From contig CAUVWQ010000018.1 in NCBI GenBank assembly GCA_963555705.1, positions 62,001-126,000 of the forward strand: DNA of 64,000 nucleotides, given 5' to 3'. Origin of the DNA: Ligustrum vulgare (Eukaryota > Streptophyta > Magnoliopsida > Lamiales > Oleaceae). The notes under the pieces are model-generated. The model did no database searches. It saw only the letters and a program-made list of their open reading frames with translations, and was not told the DNA's origin. Every line of letters begins with the position of its first letter. Position 1 is the stretch's first letter. The position numbers and the translations under genes are program-made. Positions 1 through 14,150 of this stretch are shown here, in pieces.

Positions 1-191
1 TGGTGAGCGAGTATGAGTTATAGTGAAGAGCATTGGGCATATCAATATTTAATACATAAGTTAATGGAGTTTATGACCACCAAAAATCAAAAAGTGGTGC
101 ATCGCGGAGGGTCTTAGAAATATTGCACGACAAGAGTGGTAAATCACTTTCTGTACTTTTATATTTATTCCCTTCGTAATTGTAACTACCA

Positions 192-197
192 CACGTG
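192..197. promoter_or_regulatory. G-box palindrome CACGTG, one per satellite monomer (representative)
   Basis: The segment around CACACGTGCGATGTACGTGA contains a perfect CACGTG and a second ACGT core 10 bp on. It recurs in almost every monomer (next at 989-994). A few units carry CACAAGTG instead (near 35714, 60934, 61733). CACGTG is a known bHLH/bZIP site in plants; whether anything binds here is not shown by sequence. Confidence 0.35.
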
Positions 198-330
198 CGA
201 TGTACGTGAATATGTCTAGGATTTTTTTAAAAAAAATTAAATACAAAACATTATTGAATTGAAAACCTTGAAAAACTCAAAAACTACTCAAAATATGAAA
301 TCCAACACGAGCCCAAAACAAAGAATAAGG

Positions 331-353
331 AAATCCTGATCCGTATAGGATTT
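331..353. repeat. Short hairpin followed by a T-rich tract, one per satellite monomer (representative)
   Basis: AAATCCT at 331-337 and AGGATTT at 347-353 are perfect inverted repeats around a 9-nt loop. A long T-rich tract follows directly. The arms are kept in nearly all monomers while the loop varies (CCGTAT, TTCGTAT). Function unknown; it could be a transcription stop, a recombination site or chance conservation by array homogenisation. Confidence 0.5.
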
Positions 354-1209
354 TTAGCTTTTATTTCTCTTTTTTAATTTTTTTTTTCTCCTTACATTCC
401 CAAGTCTACCCAAGTGCTACATACAATGGTCTTCGAAACACCACTGAAAGATGCATGGAAGCTAAATTTTGCTGCTTGTGCCCCTAATGTGCTAACGCTT
501 GGGGAGCAGGATACGTCCTTCGTGAGCATCATGGCTAATTTAATGATGCTCGTACGTTCCCTTACCAAATCACTTCAGCGACATCTAATTTATAATAGTG
601 ACTCTTGAGTTGGGTCTACGAGAATCCATTGTACAAGTCGTCAAAGGAAAATTTCTTCAAATTAAAGATCTATTCCAACTTAAAAACCGAATCAAAAGCA
701 TGAATACAACGTCTGGATAAGAATGCACTAAATATGTAACAAATCTTACCGCTATTTGGCTATGTACGGATTTGGGGTAACTATGATGATCAAAGATTGG
801 TGAGCGAGTATGAGTTATAGTGAAGAGCATTGGGCATATCAATATTTAATACATAAGTTAATGGAGTTTATGACCACCAAAAATCAAAAAGTGGTGCATC
901 GCAGAGGGTCTTAGAAATATTGCACGACAAGAGTGGTAAATCACTTTCTGTACTTTTATATTTATTCCCTTCGTAATTGTAACTAGCACACGTGCGATGT
1001 ACGTGAATATGTCTATGATTTTTTTAAAAAAATTAAATACAAAACATTATTGAATTGAAAACCTTGAAAAACTCAAAAACTACTCAAAATATGAAATCCA
1101 ACACGAGCCCAAAACAAAGAATAAGGAAATCCTGATCCGTATAGGATTTTTAGTTTTTATTTCTCTTTTTTAATTTTTTTTTTCTCTTTACAATCCCAAG
1201 TCTACTCAA

Positions 1210-4200
1210 GTGCTACATACAATGGTCTTCGAAACACCACTGAAAGATGCATGGAAGCTAAATTTCGCTGCTTGTGCCCCTAATGTGCTAACGCTTGGGG
1301 AGCAGGATACGTCCTTCGTGAGCATCATGGCTAATTTAATGATGCTCGTAAGTTCCGTTACCAAATCATTTCAGCGACATCTAATTTTTAATAGTGACTC
1401 TTGAGTTGGGTCTACGAGAATCCATTGTACAAGTCGTCAAAGGAAAATTTCTTCAAATTAAAGATCTATTCCAACTTAAAAAGCGAATCAAAAGCATGAA
1501 TACAACGTCTGGATAAGAATGCACTAAATATGTAACAAATCTTACCGCTATTTGGCTATGTACGGATTTGTGGTAACGATGATGATCAAAGATTGGTGAG
1601 TGAGTATGAGTTATAGTGAAGAGCATTGGGCATATCAATATTTAATACATAAGTTAATGGAGTTTATGACCACCAAAAATCAAAAAGTGGTGCATCGCGG
1701 AGGGTCTTAGAAATATTGCACGACAAGAGTGGTAAATCACTTTCTTTATTTTTATATTTATTCCCTTCTTAATTGTAACTAGCACACGTGCGATGTACGT
1801 GAATATGTCTATGATTTTTCAAAAAAATTTAAATACAAAACATTATTGAATTGAAAACCTTGAAATACTCAAAAACTACTCAAAATATGAAATCCAACAC
1901 GAGCCCAAAACAAAGAATTAGGAAATCCTGATCCGTATAGGATTTTTAGTTTTTATTTCTCTTTTTTAATTTTTTTTTCTCTTTACAATCCCAAGTCTAC
2001 TCAAGTGCTACATACAATTGTCTTCGAAACACCACTGAAAGATGCATGGAAGCTAAATTTTGCTGCTTGTGCCCCTAATGTGCTAACGCTTGGGGAGCAG
2101 GATACGTCCTTCGTGAGCATCATGGCTAATTTAATGATGCTCGTACGTTCCATTACCAAATCATTTCGGCAAAATCTAATTTATAACAGTGACTCTTGAG
2201 TTGGGTCTACGAGAATCCATTGTACAAGTCGTCAAAGGAAAATTTCTTCAAATTAAAGATCTATTCCAACTTAAAAAGCGAATAAAAAGCATGAATACAA
2301 CGTCTGGATAAGAATGCACTAAATATGTAACAAATCTTACCGCTATTTGGCTATGTACGGATTTGGGGTAACTATGATGATCAAAGATTGGTGAGCGAGT
2401 ATGAGTTATAGTGAAGATCATTGGGCATATCAATATTTAATACATAAGTTAATGGAGTTTATGACCACCAAAAATCAAAAAGTGGTGCATCGCAGAGGGT
2501 CTTAGAAATATTGCACGACAAGAGTGGTAAATCACTTTCTGTATTTTTATATTTATTCCCTTCGTAATTGTAACTAGCACACGTGCGACGTACGTGAATA
2601 TGTCTATGATTTTTTAAAAAAAATTAAATACAAAACATTATTGAATTGAAAACCTGGAGAAACTCAAAAACTACTCAAAATATGAAATCCAACACGAGCC
2701 CAAAACAAAGAATTAGGAAATCCTGATCCGTATAGGATTTTTAGTTTTTATTTCTCTTTTTTAAATTTTTTTTTCTCTTTACAATCCCAAGTCTACTCAA
2801 GTGCTACATACAATGGTCTTCGAAACACCACTGAAAGATGCATGAAAGCTAAATTTCGCTGCTTGTGCCCCTAATGTGCTAACGCTTGGGGAGCAGGATA
2901 CGTCCTTCGTGAGCATCATGGCTAATTTAATGATGCTCGTACGTTCCGTTACCAAATCATTTCAGTGACATCTAATTTATAATAGTGACTCTTGAGTTGG
3001 GTCTACGAGAATCCATTGTACAAGTCGTCAAAGGAAAATTTCTTCAAATTAAAGATCTATTCCAACTTAAAAACCGAATCAAAAGCATGAATACAACGTC
3101 TGGATAAGAATGCACTAAATATGTAACAAATCTTACCGCTATTTGGCTATGTACGGATTTGGGGTAACTATGATGATCAAAGATTGGTGAGCGAGTATGA
3201 GTTATAGTGAAGAGCATTGGGCATATCAATATTTAATACATAAGTTAATGGAGTTTATGACCACCAAAAATCAAAAAGTGGTGCATCGCAGAGGGTCTTA
3301 GAAATATTGCACGACAAGAGTGGTAAATCACTTTCTGTACTTTTATATTTATTCCCTTCGTAATTGTAACTAGCACACGTGCGATGTACGTGAATATGTC
3401 TATGATTTTTTAAAAAAAATTAAATACAAAACATTATTGAATTGAAAACCTTGAAAAACTCAAAAACTACTCAAAATATGAAATCCAACACGAGCCCAAA
3501 ACAAAGAATAAGGAAATCCTGATCCGTATAGGATTTTTAGTTTTTATTTCTCTTTTTTAATTTTTTTTTTCTCTTTACAATCCCAAGTCTACTCAAGTGC
3601 TACATACAATGGTCTTCGAAACACCACTGAAAGATGCATGGAAGCTAAATTTCGCTGCTTGTGCCCCTAATGTGCTAACGCTTGGGGAGCAGGATACGTC
3701 CTTCGTGAGCATCATGGCTAATTTAATGATGCTCGTACGTTCCGTTACCAAATCATTTCAGTGACATCTAATTTATAATAGTGACTCTTGAGTTGGGTCT
3801 ACGAGAATCCATTGTACAAGTCGTCAAAGGAAAATTTCTTCAAATTAAAGATCTATTCCAACTTAAAAACCGAATCAAAAGCATGAATACAACGTCTGGA
3901 TAAGAATGCACTAAATATGTAACAAATCTTACCGCTATTTGGCTATGTACGGATTTGGGGTAACTATGATGATCAAAGATTGGTGAGCGAGTATGAGTTA
4001 TAGTGAAGAGCATTGGGCATATCAATATTTAATACATAAGTTAATGGAGTTTATGACCACCAAAAATCAAAAAGTGGTGCATCGCAGAGGGTCTTAGAAA
4101 TATTGCACAACAAGAGTGGTAAATCACTTTCTGTACTTTTATATTTATTCCCTTCGTAATTGTAACTAGCACACGTGCGATGTACGTGAATATGTCTATG

Positions 4201-5984
4201 ATTTTTTTAAAAAAATTAAATACAAAACATTATTGAATTGAAAACCTTGAAAAACTCAAAAACTACTCAAAATATGAAATCCAACACGAGCCCAAAACAA
4301 AGAATAAGGAAATCCTGATCCGTATAGGATTTTTAGTTTTTATTTCTCTTTTTTAATTTTTTTTTTCTCTTTACAATCCCAAGTCTACTCAAGTGCTACA
4401 TACAATGGTCTTCGAAACACCACTGAAAGATGCATGGAAGCTAAATTTCGCTGCTTGTGCCCCTAATGTGCTAACGCTTGGGGAGCAGGATACGTCCTTC
4501 GTGAGCATCATGGCTAATTTAATGATGCTCGTAAGTTCCGTTACCAAATCATTTCAGCGACATCTAATTTATAATAGTGACTCTTGAGTTGGGTCTACGA
4601 GAATCCATTGTACAAGTCGTCAAAGGAAAATTTCTTCAAATTAAAGATCTATTCCAACTTAAAAAGCGAATCAAAAGCATGAATACAACGTCTGGATAAG
4701 AATGCACTAAATATGTAACAAATCTTACCGCTATTTGGCTATGTACGGATTTGTGGTAACGATGATGATCAAAGATTGGTGAGCGAGTATGAGTTATAGT
4801 GAAGAGCATTGGGCATATCAATATTTAATACATAAGTTAATGGAGTTTATGACCACCAAAAATCAAAAAGTGGTGCATCGCGGAGGGTCTTAGAAATATT
4901 GCACGACAAGAGTGGTAAATCACTTTCTTTATTTTTATATTTATTCCCTTCTTAATTGTAACTAGCACACGTGCGATGTACGTGAATATGTCTATGATTT
5001 TTCAAAAAAATTTAAATACAAAACATTATTGAATTGAAAACCTTGAAATACTCAAAAACTACTCAAAATATGAAATCCAACACGAGCCCAAAACAAAGAA
5101 TTAGGAAATCCTGATCCGTATAGGATTTTTAGTTTTTATTTCTCTTTTTTAATTTTTTTTTTCTCTTTACAATCCTAAGTCTACTCAAGTGCTACATACA
5201 ATTGTCTTCGAAACACCACTGAAAGATGCATGGAAGCTAAATTTTGCTGCTTGTGCCCCTAATGTGCTAACGCTTGGGGAGCAGGATACGTCCTTCGTGA
5301 GCATCATGGCTAATTTAATGATGCTCGTACGTTCCATTACCAAATCATTTCAGCAAAATCTAATTTATAATAGTGACTCTTGAGTTGGGTCTACGAGAAT
5401 CCATTGTACAAGTCGTCAAAGGAAAATTTCTTCAAATTAAAGATCTATTCCAACTTAAAAAGCGAATCAAAAGCATGAATACAACGTCTGGATAAGAATG
5501 CACTAAATATGTAACAAATCTTACCGCTATTTGGCTATGTACGGATTTGGGGTAACTATGATGATCAAAGATTGGTGAGCGAGTATGAGTTATAGTGAAG
5601 AGCATTGGGCATATCAATATTTAATACATAAGTTAATGGAGTTTATGACCACCAAAAATCAAAAAGTGGTGCATCGTAGAGGGTCTTAGAAATATTGCAC
5701 GACAAGAGTGGTAAATCACTTTCTGTACTTTTATATTTATTCCCTTCGTAATTGTAACTAGCACACGTGCGATGTACGTGAATATGTCTATAATTTTTTA
5801 AAAAAAATTAAATTCAAAACATTATTGAATTGAAAAACTTGAAAAACTCAAAAACTACTCAAAATATGAAATCCAACACGAGCCCAAAACAAAGAATAAG
5901 GAAATCCTGATCCGTATAGGATTTTTAGTTTTTATTTCTCTTTTTTAAATTTTTTTTTCTCTTTACAATCCCAAGTCTACTCAA
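1210..5984. repeat. Higher-order repetition with a four-monomer spacing (about 3183 bp)
   Basis: The pair of monomers starting near 1210 and 2005 shares private variants with the pair near 4393 and 5189: GTAAGTTCCG followed by the CAATTGTC variant, a TTTCAAAAAAATTT tract, and CTTTATTTTTAT in place of CTGTA. The spacing is 3183-3184 bp. The two intervening monomers (near 2801 and 3597) are almost identical to each other. Confidence 0.7.
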
Positions 5985-8371
5985 GTGCTACATACAATGG
6001 TCTTCGAAACACCACTGAAAGATGCATGGAAGCTAAATTTCGCTGCTTGTGCCCCTAATGTGCTAACGCTTGGGGAGCAGGATACGTCCTTCGTGAGCAT
6101 CATGGCTAATTTAATGATGCTCGTACGTTCTGTTACCAAATCATTTCAGCGACATCTAATTTATAATAGTGACTCTTGAGTTGGGTCTACGAGAATCCAT
6201 TGTACAAGTCGTCAAAGGAAAATTTCTTCAAATTAAAGATCTATTCCAACTTAAAAAGCGAATCAAAAGCATGAATACAACGTCTGGATAAGAATGCACT
6301 AAATATGTAACAAATCTTACCGCTATTTAGCTATGTACGGATTTGGGGTAACTATGATGATCAATGATTGGTGAGCGAGTATGAGTTATAGTGAAGAGCA
6401 TTGGGCATATCAATATTTAATACATAAGTTAATGGAGTTTATGACCACCAAAAATCAAAAAGTGGTGCATCGCGGAGGGTCTTAGAAATATTGCACGACA
6501 AGAGTGGTAAATCACTTTCTGTATTTTTATATTTATTCCCTTCGTAATTGTAACTAGCACACGTGCGATGTACGTGAATATGTCTATGAGTTTTTAAAAA
6601 AATTTAAATACAAAACATTATTGAATTGAAAACCTGGAGAAACTCAAAAACTACTCAAAATATGAAATCCAACACGAGCCCAAAACAAAGAATAAGGAAA
6701 TCCTGATCCGTATAGGATTTTTAGTTTTTATTTCTCTTTTTTAAATTTTTTTTTCTCTTTACAATCCCAAGTCTACTCAAGTGCTACATACAATGGTCTT
6801 CGAAACACCACTGAAAGATGCATGGAAGCTAAATTTCGCTGCTTGTGCCCCTAATGTGCTAACGCTTGGGGAGCAGGATACGTCCTTCGTGAGCATCATG
6901 GCTAATTTAATGATGCTCGTACGTTCTGTTACCAAATCATTTCAGCGACATCTAATTTATAATAGTGACTCTTGAGTTGGGTCTACGAGAATCCATTGTA
7001 CAAGTCGTCAAAGGAAAATTTCTTCAAATTAAAGATCTATTCCAACTTAAAAAGCGAATCAAAAGCATGAATACAACGTCTGGATAAGAATGCACTAAAT
7101 ATGTAACAAATCTTACCGCTATTTAGCTATGTACGGATTTGGGGTAACTATGATGATCAATGATTGGTGAGCGAGTATGAGTTATAGTGAAGAGCATTGG
7201 GCATATCAATATTTAATACATAAGTTAATGGAGTTTATGACCACCAAAAATCAAAAAGTGGTGCATCGCGGAGGGTCTTAGAAATATTGCACGACAAGAG
7301 TGGTAAATCACTTTCTGTATTTTTATATTTATTCCCTTCGTAATTGTAACTAGCACACGTGCGATGTACGTGAATATGTCTATGAGTTTTTAAAAAAATT
7401 TAAATACAAAACATTATTGAATTGAAAACCTGGAGAAACTCAAAAACTACTCAAAATATGAAATCCAACACGAGCCCAAAACAAAGAATTAGGAAATCCT
7501 GATCCGTATAGGATTTTTAGTTTTTATTTCTCTTTTTTAAATTTTTTTTTCTCTTTACAATCCCAAGTCTACTCAAGTGCTACATACAATGGTCTTCGAA
7601 ACACCACTGAAAGATGCATGGAAGCTAAATTTCGCTGCTTGTGCCCCTAATGTGCTAACGCTTGGGGAGCAGGATACGTCCTTCGTGAGCATCATGGCTA
7701 ATTTAATGATGCTCGTACGTTCTGTTACCAAATCATTTCAGCGACATCTAATTTATAATAGTGACTCTTGAGTTGGGTCTACGAGAATCCATTGTACAAG
7801 TCGTCAAAGGAAAATTTCTTCAAATTAAAGATCTATTCCAACTTAAAAAGCGAATCAAAAGCATGAATACAACGTCTGGATAAGAATGCACTAAATATGT
7901 AACAAATCTTACCGCTATTTGGCTATGTACGGATTTGGGGTAACTATGATGATCAAAGATTGGTGAGCGAGTATGAGTTATAGTGAAGAGCATTGGGCAT
8001 ATCAATATTTAATACATAAGTTAATGGAGTTTATGACCACCAAAAATCAAAAAGTGGTGCATCGCAGAGGGTCTTAGAAATATTGCACGACAAGAGTGGT
8101 AAATCACTTTCTGTACTTTTATATTTATTCCCTTCGTAATTGTAACTAGCACACGTGCGATGTACGTGAATATGTCTATAATTTTTTAAAAAAAATTAAA
8201 TACAAAACATTATTAATTGAAAAACTTGAAAAACTCAAAAACTACTCAAAATATGAAATCCAACACGAGCCCAAAACAAAGAATAAGGAAATCCTGATCC
8301 GTATAGGATTTTTAGTTTTTATTTCTCTTTTTTAAATTTTTTTTTCTCTTTACAATCCCAAGTCTACTCAA
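5985..8371. repeat. Triplicated near-identical monomer
   Basis: Three consecutive 796-bp units beginning near 5985, 6781 and 7577. The first two share the private variants CTATTTAGCTATG and GATCAATGATTGG, which marks a very recent single-unit expansion. Confidence 0.65.
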
Positions 8372-11300
8372 GTGCTACATACAATGGTCTTCGAAACACC
8401 ACTGAAAGATGCATGGAAGCTAAATTTCGCTGCTTGTGCCCCTAATGTGCTAACGTTTGGGGAGCAGGATACGTCCTTCGTGAGCATCATGGCTAATTTA
8501 ATGATGCTCGTACGTTCCCTTACCAAATCATTTCAGCGACATCTAATTTATAATAGTGACTCTTGAGTTGGGTCTACGAGAATCCATTGTACAAGTCGTC
8601 AAAGGAAAATTTCTTCAAATTAAAGATCTATTCCAACTTAAAAAGCGAATCAAAAGCATGAATACAACGTCTGGATAAGAATGCACTAAATATGTAACAA
8701 ATCTTACCGCTATTTGGCTATGTACGGATTTGGGGTAACTATGATGATCAAAGATTGGTGAGCGAGTATGAGTTATAGTGAAGAGCATTGGGCATATCAA
8801 TATTTAATACATAAGTTAATGGAGTTTATGACCACCAAAAATCAAAAAGTGGTGCATCGCAGAGGGTCTTAGAAATATTGCACGACAAGAGTGGTAAATC
8901 ACTTTCTGTACTTTTATATTTATTCCCTTCGTAATTGTAACTAGCACACGTGCGATGTACGTGAATATGTCTATAATTTTTAAAAAAAAATTAAATACAA
9001 AACATTATTAATTGAAAAACTTGAAAAACTCAAAAACTACTCAAAATATGAAATCCAACACGAGCCCAAAACAAAGAATAAGGAAATCCTGATCCGTATA
9101 GGATTTTTAGTTTTTATTTCTCTTTTTTAAATTTTTTTTTCTCTTTACAATCCCAAGTCTACTCAAGTGCTACATACAATGGTCTTCGAAACACCACTGA
9201 AAGATGCATGGAAGCTAAATTTCGCTGCTTGTGCCCCTAATGTGCTAACGCTTGGGGAGCAGGATACGTCCTTCGTGAGCATCATGGCTAATTTAATGAT
9301 GCTCGTACGTTCTGTTACCAAATCATTTAAGCGACATCTAATTTATAATAGTGACTCTTGAGTTGGGTCTACGAGAATCCATTGTACAAGTCGTCAAAGG
9401 AAAATTTCTTCAAATTAAAGATCTATTCCAACTTAAAAAGCGAATCAAAAGCATGAATACAACGTCTGGATAAGAATGCACTAAATATGTAACAAATCTT
9501 ACCGCTATTTGGCTATGTACGGATTTGGGGTAACTATGATGATCAATGATTGGTGAGCGAGTATGAGTTATAGTGAAGAGCATTGGGCATATCAATATTT
9601 AATACATAAGTTAATGGAGTTTATGACCACCAAAAATCAAAAAGTGGTGCATCGCGGAGGGTCTTAGAAATATTGCACGACAAGAGTGGTAAATCACTTT
9701 CTGTATTTTTATATTTATTCCCTTCGTAATTGTAACTAGCACACGTGCGATGTACGTGAATATGTCTATGAGTTTTTAAAAAAATTTAAATACAAAACAT
9801 TATTGAATTGAAAACCTGGAGAAACTCAAAAACTACTCAAAATATGAAATCCAACACGAGCCCAAAACAAAGAATTAGGAAATCCTGATCCGTATAGGAT
9901 TTTTAGTTTTTATTTCTCTTTTTTAAATTTTTTTTTCTCTTTACAATCCCAAGTCTACTCAAGTGCTACATACAATGGTCTTCGAAACACCACTGAAAGA
10001 TGCATGGAAGCTAAATTTCGCTGCTTGTGCCCCTAATGTGCTAACGCTTGGGGAGCAGGATACGTCCTTCGTGAGCATCATGGCTAATTTAATGATGCTC
10101 GTACGTTCTGTTACCAAATCATTTCAGCGACATCTAATTTATAATAGTGACTCTTGAGTTGGGTCTACGAGAATCCATTGTACAAGTCGTCAAAGGAAAA
10201 TTTCTTCAAATTAAAGATCTATTCCAACTTAAAAAGCGAATCAAAAGCATGAATACAACGTCTGGATAAGAATGCACTAAATATGTAACAAATCTTACCG
10301 CTATTTGGCTATGTACGGATTTGGGGTAACTATGATGATCAAAGATTGGTGAGCGAGTATGAGTTATAGTGAAGAGCATTGGGCATATCAATATTTAATA
10401 CATAAGTTAATGGAGTTTATGACCACCAAAAATCAAAAAGTGGTGCATCGCAGAGGGTCTTAGAAATATTGCACGACAAGAGTGGTAAATCACTTTCTGT
10501 ACTTTTATATTTATTCCCTTCGTAATTGTAACTAGCACACGTGCGATGTACGTGAATATGTCTATAATTTTTAAAAAAAAATTAAATACAAAACATTATT
10601 AATTGAAAAACTTGAAAAACTCAAAAACTACTCAAAATATGAAATCCAACACGAGCCCAAAACAAAGAATAAGGAAATCCTGATCCGTATAGGATTTTTA
10701 GTTTTTATTTCTCTTTTTTAAATTTTTTTTTCTCTTTACAATCCCAAGTCTACTCAAGTGCTACATACAATGGTCTTCGAAACACCACTGAAAGATGCAT
10801 GGAAGCTAAATTTCGCTGCTTGTGCCCCTAATGTGCTAACGTTTGGGGAGCAGGATACGTCCTTCGTGAGCATCATGGCTAATTTAATGATGCTCGTACG
10901 TTCCCTTACCAAATCATTTCAGCGACATCTAATTTATAATAGTGACTCTTGAGTTGGGTCTACGAGAATCCATTGTACAAGTCGTCAAAGGAAAATTTCT
11001 TCAAATTAAAGATCTATTCCAACTTAAAAAGCGAATCAAAAGCATGAATACAACGTCTGGATAAGAATGCACTAAATATGTAACAAATCTTACCGCTATT
11101 TGGCTATGTACGGATTTGGGGTAACTATGATGATCAAAGATTGGTGAGCGAGTATGAGTTATAGTGAAGAGCATTGGGCATATCAATATTTAATACATAA
11201 GTTAATGGAGTTTATGACCACCAAAAATCAAAAAGTGGTGCATCGCAGAGGGTCTTAGAAATATTGCACGACAAGAGTGGTAAATCACTTTCTGTACTTT

Positions 11301-12346
11301 TATATTTATTCCCTTCGTAATTGTAACTAGCACACGTGCGATGTACGTGAATATGTCTATAATTTTTAAAAAAAAATTAAATACAAAACATTATTAATTG
11401 AAAAACTTGAAAAACTCAAAAACTACTCAAAATATGAAATCCAACACGAGCCCAAAACAAAGAATAAGGAAATCCTGATCCGTATAGGATTTTTAGTTTT
11501 TATTTCTCTTTTTTAAATTTTTTTTCTCTTTACAATCCCAAGTCTACTCAAGTGCTACATACAATGGTCTTCGAAACACCACTGAAAGATGCATGGAAGC
11601 TAAATTTCGCTGCTTGTGCCCCTAATGTGCTAACGCTTGGGGAGCAGGATACGTCCTTCGTGAGCATCATGGCTAATTTAATGATGCTCGTACGTTCTGT
11701 TACCAAATCATTTCAGCGACATCTAATTATAATAGTGACTCTTGAGTTGGGTCTACGAGAATCCATTGTACAAGTCGTCAAAGGAAAATTTCTTCAAATT
11801 AAAGATCTATTCCAACTTAAAAAGCGAATCAAAAGCATGAATACAACGTCTGGATAAGAATGCACTAAATATGTAACAAATCTTACCGTTATTTGGCTAT
11901 GTACGGATTTGGGGTAACTATGATGATCAATGATTGGTGAGCGAGTATGAGTTATAGTGAAGAGCATTGGGCATATCAATATTTAATACATAAGTTAATG
12001 GAGTTTATGACCACCAAAAATCAAAAAGTGGTGCATCGCGGAGGGTCTTAGAAATATTGCACGACAAGAGTGGTAAATCACTTTCTGTATTTTTATATTT
12101 ATTCCCTTCGTAATTGTAACTAGCACACGTGCGATGTACGTGAATATGTCTATGATTTTTTAAAAAAATTTAAATACAAAACATTATTGAATTGAAAACC
12201 TGGAGAAACTCAAAAACTACTCAAAATATGAAATCCAACACGAGCCCAAAACAAAGAATTAGGAAATCCTGATCCGTATAGGATTTTTAGTTTATATTTC
12301 TCTTTTTTAAATTTTTTTTTCTCTTTACAATCCCAAGTCTACTCAA
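7577..12346. repeat. Higher-order trimer, 2386 bp, two copies
   Basis: Units near 7577, 8372 and 9167 correspond to units near 9963, 10758 and 11552 at offsets of 2385-2386 bp. The diagnostic change AACGTTTGGGG (in place of AACGCTTGGGG) occurs only in the middle unit of each trimer. The third unit is mixed: 9167 has TTTAAGCG, which reappears at 13143 rather than in 11552. Confidence 0.7.
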
Positions 12347-14150
12347 GTGCTACATACAATGGTCTTCGAAACACCACTGAAAGATGCATGGAAGCTAAAT
12401 TTCGCTGCTTGTGCCCCTAATGTGCTAACGCTTGGGGAGCAGGATACGTCCTTCGTGAGCATCATGGCTAATTTAATGATGCTCGTACGTTCCGTTACCA
12501 AATCATTTCAGCGACATCTAATTTATAATAGTGACTCTTGAGTTGGGTCTACGAGAATCCATTGTACAAGTCGTCAAAGGAAAATTTCTTCAAATTAAAG
12601 ATCTATTCCAACTTAAAAAGCGAATCAAAAGCATGAATACAACGTCTGGATAAGAATGCACTAAATATGTAACAAATCTTACCGCTATTTGGCTATGTAC
12701 GGATTTGGGGTAACTATGATGATCAAAGATTGGTGAGCGAGTATGAGTTATAGTGAAGAGCATTGGGCATATCAATATTTAATACATAAGTTAATGGAGT
12801 TTATGACCACCAAAAATCAAAAAGTGGTGCATCGCAGAGGGTCTTAGAAATATTGCACGACAAGAGTGGTAAATCACTTTCTGTACTTTTATATTTATTC
12901 CCTTCGTAATTGTAACTAGCACACGTGCGATGTACGTGAATATGTCTATAATTTTTAAAAAAAAATTAAATACAAAACATTATTGAATTGAAAAACTTGA
13001 AAAACTCAAAAACTACTCAAAATATGAAATCCAACACGAGCCCAAAACAAAGAATAAGGAAATCCTGATCCGTATAGGATTTTTAGTTTTTATTTCTCTT
13101 TTTTAAATTTTTTTTTCTCTTTACAATCCCAAGTCTACTCAAGTGCTACATACAATGGTCTTCGAAACACCACTGAAAGATGCATGGAAGCTAAATTTCG
13201 CTGCTTGTGCCCCTAATGTGCTAACGCTTGGGGAGCAGGATACGTCCTTCGTGAGCATCATGGCTAATTTAATGATGCTCGTACGTTCTGTTACCAAATC
13301 ATTTAAGCGACATCTAATTTATAATAGTGACTCTTGAGTTGGGTCTACGAGAATCCATTGTACAAGTCGTCAAAGGAAAATTTCTTCAAATTAAAGATCT
13401 ATTCCAACTTAAAAAGCGAATCAAAAGCATGAATACAACGTCTGGATAAGAATGCACTAAATATGTAACAAATCTTACCGCTATTTGGCTATGTACGGAT
13501 TTGGGGTAACTATGATGATCAATGATTGGTGAGCGAGTATGAGTTATAGTGAAGAGCATTGGGCATATCAATATTTAATACATAAGTTAATGGAGTTTAT
13601 GACCACCAAAAATCAAAAAGTGGTGCATCGCGGAGGGTCTTAGAAATATTGCACGACAAGAGTGGTAAATCACTTTCTGTATTTTTATATTTATTCCCTT
13701 CGTAATTGTAACTAGCACACGTGCGATGTACATGAATATGTCTATGATTTTTTAAAAAAAATTAAATACAAAACATTATTGAATTGAAAACCTGGAGAAA
13801 CTCAAAAACTACTCAAAATATGAAATCCAACACGAGCCCAAAACAAAGAATTAGGAAATCCTGATCCGTATAGGATTTTTAGTATTTATTTCTCTTTTTA
13901 AAATTTTTTTTTCTCTTTACAATCCCAAGTCTACTCAAGTGCTACATACAATGGTCTTCGAAACACCACTGAAAGATGCATGGAAGCTAAATTTCGCTGC
14001 TTGTGCCCCTAATGTGCTAACGCTTGGGGAGCAGGATACGTCCTTCGTGAGCATCATGGCTAATTTAATGATGCTCGTACGTTCCGTTACCAAATCATTT
14101 CAGCGACATCTAATTTATAATAGTGACTCTTGAGTTGGGTCTACGAGAAT

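Larger units (their letters stand above)
1..14150. repeat. Satellite array, subfamily A (about 795-bp monomers)
   Basis: Head-to-tail tandem repeat of about 18 monomers, most spaced 794-796 bp, seen by the regular return of the block around the GCATGGAAGCTAAATTTCGC segment. Each monomer holds a conserved GC-richer core, a T-rich tract after a short hairpin, a G-box palindrome and an A-rich tract. Subfamily A is marked by the codon-like variant GAAACACCACTGAAAG and by CAATCCCAAG after the T tract. Monomers are nearly identical, with single-base changes shared between non-adjacent units. The array starts mid-monomer at the window edge, so it continues to the left. No gene is supported in it. 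Confidence 0.97.

Noticed and set aside
480..520. Resemblance of the monomer core to 5S rRNA control boxes
   Set aside because: Only scattered matches around GCTTGGGG; no full box order, so no 5S relation is claimed.
414..608. Conserved small ORF (about 60-77 residues) repeated in most satellite monomers
   Set aside because: Its listed start is a GTG in many units, changes between units are mostly amino-acid-changing, and several units carry stops. Conservation is explained by array homogenisation.
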